From positions 1 through 24,219 of the forward strand of contig CALZHQ010000040.1 in NCBI GenBank assembly GCA_945787295.1: 24,219 nucleotides of DNA, read 5' to 3'. Origin of the DNA: an uncultured Desulfuromonadales bacterium. GTDB taxonomy: Bacteria; Desulfobacterota; Desulfuromonadia; Desulfuromonadales; Geopsychrobacteraceae. Below are positions 20,035-24,219 of this stretch, one piece after another (within the stretch, counting starts at the first letter, position 1; each line of letters starts with the position of its first letter). The position numbers and the translations under genes are program-made. Under the pieces are notes generated by a model. That model did no database searches. It was given only the letters and a program-made list of their open reading frames with translations, and was not told the origin of the DNA.

Positions 20035-20050
20035 TGGCAAGACTTTTGCT
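20035..20050 (+). promoter_or_regulatory. Sigma-54 (-24/-12) promoter for nifE
   Basis: TGGCAAGACTTTTGCT matches TGGCAC-N5-TTGCW with one mismatch and the exact GG-N10-GC spacing. Transcription should start near 20061, 87 bases before the nifE start. No perfect TGT-N10-ACA (NifA site) is found between 19867 and 20034; the nearest is TGT-N10-TCA at about 19898. Confidence 0.85.
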
Positions 20051-20060
20051 CATAAGAAAG

Positions 20061-20147
20061 AACGCGCTACAACGTCGTAGTGCCTTTCTTCCTCCCAAAG
20101 ACGCGACGGAGATACTTTGATTCTGGAAACTCGGAAAGGTAACAGTC
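20061..20147 (+). promoter_or_regulatory. nifE leader RNA with A1/G4 hexaloop hairpin and possible RBS-sequestering helix
   Basis: At the 5' end GCGCTAC (20064-20070) and GTAGTGC (20077-20083) form a 7-bp stem with one G-U pair around the hexaloop AACGTC, which has the ANTAR-type A1 and G4. Directly after it, TGCCTTTCT (20081-20089) can instead pair with GGAAAGGTA (20133-20141), which contains the nifE ribosome binding site. The two pairings share bases 20081-20083, so only one can form at a time. No clear second hexaloop hairpin and no U-rich intrinsic terminator as strong as in nifV is visible. Confidence 0.5.
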
Positions 20148-21500
20148 GTGTCCAACAAACCGAAGATCAAGGAACTGCTCGACGAGAGCGCCTGCGAACA
20201 CAACAAACCCAAAAAAGTCGCCTGTAACGCCCCGACCCCGGGTGCGACTACCGGTGGCTGCGCCTTCGAGGGCGCACAGATTTCCCTCTTCCCCTACGCC
20301 GACGCCGCTCACCTGGTGCATGGTCCGATGACCTGTCTCGCCACTTCCTGGGAAACCCGCGCGACGAAAACCAGCTGGCAAGGGCGTGACCTGACGCAGA
20401 TCGGCTTTACCACCGATGTCAGCCTCAACGACGTGGTCTTCAGCGGCGAAGAGAAACTGACCAGCGCCATCGACTACATCATGGCGCATTACTCCCCGGA
20501 GGCAATCTTCGTCTATTCCACCTGCGTCACCGCCTTGATCGGTGATGACCTCGACCTGATCTGCAAGCAGGCGGCAGAAAAGCATAGGGTGCCGATGATA
20601 CCGGTGCATGCTCCCGGCTTTGTCGGCAGCAAGAACCTCGGCAGCCGCCTTGGTGGCGAAGCGGCGCTGCGTCACCTGATCGGCACGAAAGAACCGGAAA
20701 CAACAACCCCCTTCGACATCAACCTGATCGGTGAATATAACGTTACCGGCGACATGTGGCAGTACTCGCACCTGCTCGACGAACTCGGCATCCGGATCCT
20801 TTCGACCTTAAGTGGTGATGGCCGGGTAGCCGACATCCGCACCGCCCACCGCGCCAAACTCAACGTCATCGTCTGCGCCAAATCGCTGATCTCTTTGACC
20901 AGAAAGATGCAGGAGCAGTTCGGAACACCAAGTATCTCGCTCTCCTTTTATGGCAAGCGGGATACCAGCAACGGTTTGCTGGCGATTGCTGACGCCCTCG
21001 GCGATGCAGACCTGATCGAACGCACCAAGGCCTTAATCGCCCGTGAAGAGGCGAAACTGGAGGAGAAACTCAAACCGTACAAACAGGTTTTCGCCGGTAA
21101 AAAAGCGGTGCTCAACACCGGCGGCAACAAATCCTGGTCGATCGCTTCGGCACTGCAGGACCTCGGTATCGAGGTGGTCGCCACAGCGGTGAAAAAAGCC
21201 ACCGAGGATGATCGCGAGAAAGCCCGGCAGTATCTCGGCAGTGACGGTGTGCTGATGATGAACCCGGGCACCGAACAAGCCAAGCTGATCGACGAACGGG
21301 GGGCACACCTGCTGCTGGCGGGTGGCAGGTCGCTGTACACGGCCATCAAAAAAGGGATCGCCTTCGCGGATGTCAACCAGGAGAAAAAGAAGAGTTACGG
21401 CGGCTACGACGGTTTGCTGAATCTGGCTGAAGATCTGAAAAACGCACTGGAAAATCCGGTATTCAAAAACGTTGCACGGAGGGCGCCATGGGAGAAGTAA
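20148..21500 (+). CDS. nifE: Nitrogenase FeMo-cofactor scaffold protein NifE
   Basis: With NifN it forms the NifEN complex on which the NifB-co precursor is matured into FeMo-co. It has 450 residues from a GTG start; AAAGG lies about 8 bases upstream. The N-terminus ELLDESACEHN and PGATTGGCAFEGAQISL are typical of NifE. The Cys ligands of the permanent cluster fit Cys38 (GGCAF), Cys63 (GPMTCLA) and Cys126 (VYSTCVTALIGDD). The NifD paralogue is excluded by the missing FeMo-co ligand regions and by the NifE-type N-terminus. The last 13 bases overlap nifN, consistent with coupled, equimolar synthesis. Confidence 0.96.
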   Translation: MSNKPKIKELLDESACEHNKPKKVACNAPTPGATTGGCAFEGAQISLFPYADAAHLVHGPMTCLATSWETRATKTSWQGRDLTQIGFTTDVSLNDVVFSGEEKLTSAIDYIMAHYSPEAIFVYSTCVTALIGDDLDLICKQAAEKHRVPMIPVHAPGFVGSKNLGSRLGGEAALRHLIGTKEPETTTPFDINLIGEYNVTGDMWQYSHLLDELGIRILSTLSGDGRVADIRTAHRAKLNVIVCAKSLISLTRKMQEQFGTPSISLSFYGKRDTSNGLLAIADALGDADLIERTKALIAREEAKLEEKLKPYKQVFAGKKAVLNTGGNKSWSIASALQDLGIEVVATAVKKATEDDREKARQYLGSDGVLMMNPGTEQAKLIDERGAHLLLAGGRSLYTAIKKGIAFADVNQEKKKSYGGYDGLLNLAEDLKNALENPVFKNVARRAPWEK

Positions 21501-22783
21501 GCCATAAATCGATAAAACCGCTGCAGGTCAACCCGTTCAAGCTGAGTCAGCCGATGGGCGCAACCCTCGCCTTTCTCGGTATTGACGGCTGCATGCCGCT
21601 GATGCACGGCGGCCAGGGCTGCACCAGCTTCACCAAGGTCTTCTACACCCGGCACTTCTGCGAGCCGATCGCCATCCAGACCAGCGCGGTCACCGATGCG
21701 ATTGCCGTACTCGACGGTGGCGACTACAGCATCGTTGAGTCGGTGAAGAACATCACCAGGAAGGTCACCCCGAGCCTGATCGGTCTGCACACCACCGGCC
21801 TGCCGGAAACCAAGGGGGATGACGTTCGCGGGGTCGCGGCCCAGGTCGAGCACCCGCTGGTTTACGTCAACACTCCCGACTACGAAGGTGGCTTTGAAAG
21901 CGGCTGGGCATTGACCTGTCAGGCGATCATCGAGCAGTTGGTGGAACCGAGCGAGACCAGCAACGAAAAGAAAATAGTCATCCTGCCACATGTCAGCCTG
22001 CAGCCGATCGAGGTGGAAAAGATCAAGCAGCTGGCCGAAGCGTTCGGGTTTGAAGCTTACGCCCTGCCCGACCTGTCGACCTCGCTGGATGGCCATCTCG
22101 GCGAGAAGCAGAGTGCCCTCTCGAGCGGCGGTATCAGCGTGGAGGAGATCAAATCCCTTGGCGATGCGGCACTGGTGCTGACCGTCGGTGATTCAATGGA
22201 GAAATCTGCCTCAGCACTACTGGATAAAAATCCAGCGATCCGACACCAGCATTTTTCCCACTTGAGCGGCCTGGAAGCGACCGACAGCCTGATTACCCTG
22301 CTGATGGATATCAGCGGCGTGGAATTGCCGCCAGCGAATATCATCCGCTGGCGCAAGCGCTTGCAGGACGCGATGATCGACTCCCACTTCTCTCTTGGTC
22401 AGACCCGGTTTCTGGTGGCCGCCGAACCGGACCAGCTTGCCGGGATTTGCCAGTCGCTCACTGAAGCGGGCGGAAAGGTGACGGTGGCGATTTCCACGGT
22501 CGATTCTCCGCAGCTGGAGAAGGTTAAAGCGGAGAAGGTGCTGGTCGGGGATCTGGAGGACGCGGAACGGTTGGCGGATGACTACGATTTGATCGTCGGT
22601 AATTTCCACTGCGAAGCTTTGGCGCATCGACTGCATAAAGGGCTGGTGGTGCGAGGGTTTCCGAACTGGGAGCAGGTCGGGAATGCGTTGAAGAATGATG
22701 TTCTCTATGAGGGGGGAGCTTATATTTTGTTTGAGTGTGCGAATGCGGCGACGTTGCTGCGGGAGCATTCTGCGGCGTCTTGA
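21488..22783 (+). CDS. nifN: Nitrogenase FeMo-cofactor scaffold protein NifN
   Basis: Beta-like partner of NifE in the FeMo-co assembly platform. It has 431 residues, starting inside nifE with GGAGG shortly before the ATG. The family pattern NPFKLSQPMGATLAFLGIDG followed by HGGQGCTSF is clear; Cys45 corresponds to the cluster ligand and Cys35 precedes it. The C-terminal third (ADDYDLIVGNFHCEALAHRL) matches the NifN/K type of domain 3. It is a separate gene here, not fused to nifE as in some related bacteria. A GGCGGG/CCCGCC hairpin (22800-22817) follows, without a T-run. Confidence 0.96.
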   Translation: MGEVSHKSIKPLQVNPFKLSQPMGATLAFLGIDGCMPLMHGGQGCTSFTKVFYTRHFCEPIAIQTSAVTDAIAVLDGGDYSIVESVKNITRKVTPSLIGLHTTGLPETKGDDVRGVAAQVEHPLVYVNTPDYEGGFESGWALTCQAIIEQLVEPSETSNEKKIVILPHVSLQPIEVEKIKQLAEAFGFEAYALPDLSTSLDGHLGEKQSALSSGGISVEEIKSLGDAALVLTVGDSMEKSASALLDKNPAIRHQHFSHLSGLEATDSLITLLMDISGVELPPANIIRWRKRLQDAMIDSHFSLGQTRFLVAAEPDQLAGICQSLTEAGGKVTVAISTVDSPQLEKVKAEKVLVGDLEDAERLADDYDLIVGNFHCEALAHRLHKGLVVRGFPNWEQVGNALKNDVLYEGGAYILFECANAATLLREHSAAS

Positions 22784-22799
22784 TTTCTAGGTCAGAACC

Positions 22800-23250
22800 G
22801 GCGGGTTCCGGCCCGCCAGCCGGGTTCATTTTCTTTGGGTCGACAAAGAAAACGCAACCAAAAGAAAACGACCCCAATGTTTCCGCCCGCTGCGCGGGAA
22901 CCTCCGCTCCACAAATAATTCGGGGCCGCTCCCATGCGCTTCGCTTAACCTCGCGGCAAAGCTCCCGAACCGCTTGCTCCACTCCGGCGGAAGCCAAAGG
23001 GGATTTGAGGGTCAAAAGCTTTTGAATTCACACCCCGTGTGACGCAGCCGGAGTGCAGTGGAGTTTGGCAGGATTTCGAGGAAAAATGTTTGAGGCGATA
23101 GCCGAGTTTTTTTCCGAGCTGCCAAACGGAACGAAATGGAGGGAACCCGCAGGGCAAGGAAATCGGGCGCATTTCTTTGCTTCGTTTCTTTGGGCGCACA
23201 AAGATATGAAGGCGGCGGGCGGGACCGCAACCCCGCGAGCTTGACCTTGA
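22800..23250. repeat. Dispersed-type intergenic repeat between nifN and the NifU-NifQ gene
   Basis: The ~495 bases between nifN and the next gene hold no convincing gene. Both ends carry a hairpin of the same design, CTTTG-N6-CAAAG; on the left it is extended to a 9-bp stem (22829-22852), and the right copy is at 23188-23203. Near the middle are a perfect palindrome CAAAAGCTTTTG and a TCACAC-CCC-GTGTGA hairpin. Reading frames in this stretch are Arg/Ser/Pro-rich and look like artefacts. The layout resembles repeats found many times per genome between genes in other proteobacteria; copy number here is not testable. Confidence 0.6.
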
Positions 23251-23278
23251 CTTCAGACTCTAAAATGAGAGCACAAAT

Positions 23279-24219
23279 ATGCAAGGCTACACAGACACCA
23301 TCTTAAAATACGCCGCTGACGAAACCCATGTCGGGCTGCTGAAGAACCCGGACGGCACCGGCGAGGTCGGCCTGACCGGGCAGGAGGTCGGCAAGCGCCT
23401 GGCGGTCCGCTTCACGCTGAAGGTCGCGAGCAATCAGGTCAAAGAGATCCGCTTTCAGGTTTTCGGCTGCGGCTTCACCATCGCCGCCTGCGCTGCAGCA
23501 GCAGAACTGAGTAAAGGACGGAGCCTCAATGAAATCCAGCGGTATGATTCGAAACTGATCGATAAACGTCTCGGCGGTCTGCCAGGGGAAAGAGATTACT
23601 GTGCCGAACTGGCCAACCAGGCACTGCAGGCAGCGATTGCCAGTGCCAGAAGCGGCGCGACGCCGGTCCAATCCAACCTGAAGCCGCAACAGGCTGACAA
23701 GCACGGTCCACGGATCGGAATGGGTGATCCAATCTACCGTGCACTTATGGAGACGCCTGCTCCGCTCGGCATCGAGGAAAAGGATCGGCAGATGTTTGCC
23801 GGTCTGTTAGCAACCGTCTGCCAGGAAAAAGGTCCACTGCCAGCGACACTCGGTTTGGCTGCTGATGAGATCAGCGCATTATTATCAACATTTTTCCCCG
23901 GTTACGACCAATCAGTCATCGCTCATTCAGCTACCGACAAAGCGCTTGCTTCGGCCATCAATCCGGACCTCCTGGAAATCATGCTCTCGCATGTCCCCTG
24001 TGATGCCACTGGTGGTCGCAACCAAACCTCTGAGTGGCTGGCACACATCATCGCAGCCCGCACAGTGCAACCGGGCCACCTCTGGGTCGCAATGGGCTTT
24101 TTCGAACGCCCGCAGCTGACCGCGGCCATCCGTCGCCACCTGCCGACCCTGGCCGCGGCCAACAACCAGGGCATGCGCTGGAAACGCTACCTGTTCAAAC
24201 AGGTCTGCGACCTGAACGG
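23279..24219 (+). CDS. NifU/IscU-like scaffold domain fused to NifQ (3' end beyond window)
   Basis: 313 codons are visible, open at the right edge; GAGAG lies 7 bases before the ATG. Residues about 1-125 match the NifU/IscU Fe-S scaffold domain: VFGCGFTIAACAAAAELSKG (Cys64), LGGLPGERDYC (Cys108) and ANQALQAAIA. The first scaffold cysteine, normally in a VGxxxCGD context, is missing: the sequence reads GEVGLTGQEVG, and Cys71 is an extra one. After a linker, residues about 165 onward match NifQ: LLSTFFPGY, RRHLPTLAAANNQGMRWKRY and LFKQVC. The diagnostic NifQ C-x4-C-x2-C-x5-C motif would come just beyond the edge. NifQ supplies Mo as a Mo-Fe-S cluster to NifEN, so the fusion could build and deliver that unit. 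NifQ is assigned with good confidence; the fusion is seen directly in one frame. Confidence 0.85.
   Translation, partial: MQGYTDTILKYAADETHVGLLKNPDGTGEVGLTGQEVGKRLAVRFTLKVASNQVKEIRFQVFGCGFTIAACAAAAELSKGRSLNEIQRYDSKLIDKRLGGLPGERDYCAELANQALQAAIASARSGATPVQSNLKPQQADKHGPRIGMGDPIYRALMETPAPLGIEEKDRQMFAGLLATVCQEKGPLPATLGLAADEISALLSTFFPGYDQSVIAHSATDKALASAINPDLLEIMLSHVPCDATGGRNQTSEWLAHIIAARTVQPGHLWVAMGFFERPQLTAAIRRHLPTLAAANNQGMRWKRYLFKQVCDLN

Noticed and set aside
20067..20771. A 234-codon minus-strand frame opposite nifE
   Set aside because: It is a shadow of nifE, covering the sigma-54 leader and coding region with no ribosome binding site.
22735..23284. Several overlapping reading frames of 63-163 codons on both strands
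   Set aside because: They are Arg/Ser/Pro-rich, lack ribosome binding sites and coincide with the repeat element; frames of this type are usual artefacts.

Overview
The window looks like a chromosomal piece from a Desulfuromonadales/Geobacterales-type bacterium (Desulfobacterota). This rests on gene content only: a nuo operon with a NuoB-C-D triple fusion, an E. coli-type glutamate dehydrogenase, and nif genes with sigma-54-like promoters but no perfect NifA-type TGT-N10-ACA site upstream of nifE. No 16S gene or species marker is present.

Region 1 (1-11276, minus strand) is a respiratory complex I operon read as nuoA, nuoBCD, nuoE, nuoF, nuoG, nuoH, nuoI, nuoJ, nuoK, nuoL. Genes mostly overlap or abut. 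The exception is a 218-bp gap between nuoBCD and nuoE that holds a ~120-nt imperfect palindrome. nuoL runs off the left edge; nuoM and nuoN would be expected beyond it.

Region 2 (11382-16790) carries rnhA and a small winged-helix regulator on the minus strand. These are followed on the plus strand by gdhA and by a large protein joining a degenerate RecA/KaiC-like domain to a PEP-synthase-type ATP-grasp domain. A strong hairpin terminator closes that unit.

Region 3 (16785-17060) holds tRNA-Glu(TTC) on the minus strand. Beside it lie a 25-nt duplicate of the tRNA 3' end and a 129-bp element of three tandem hairpins.

Region 4 (17210-24219) is a nitrogenase cofactor cluster. On the minus strand are a small membrane-anchored unknown protein, nifV (homocitrate synthase) and a GNAT acetyltransferase. 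Divergently on the plus strand are nifE and nifN (FeMo-co scaffold). After a ~450-bp dispersed-type repeat comes a 3'-truncated gene fusing a NifU/IscU-like scaffold domain to NifQ, the molybdenum donor for FeMo-co. The products fit one pathway: NifV makes homocitrate, NifEN is the assembly platform, and the NifU-NifQ fusion could build and deliver a Mo-Fe-S unit.

The most notable signal is in the RNA leaders. nifV and nifE each have a sigma-54-like promoter, and each transcript should begin with a 7-bp hairpin capped by a hexaloop AACGNC (A at position 1, G at position 4), the hallmark of ANTAR-protein RNA targets. In nifV a second A1/G4 hexaloop overlaps the base of an intrinsic terminator placed just before the gene, a textbook antitermination layout. 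In nifE the base of the hairpin competes with a helix that would cover the ribosome binding site.
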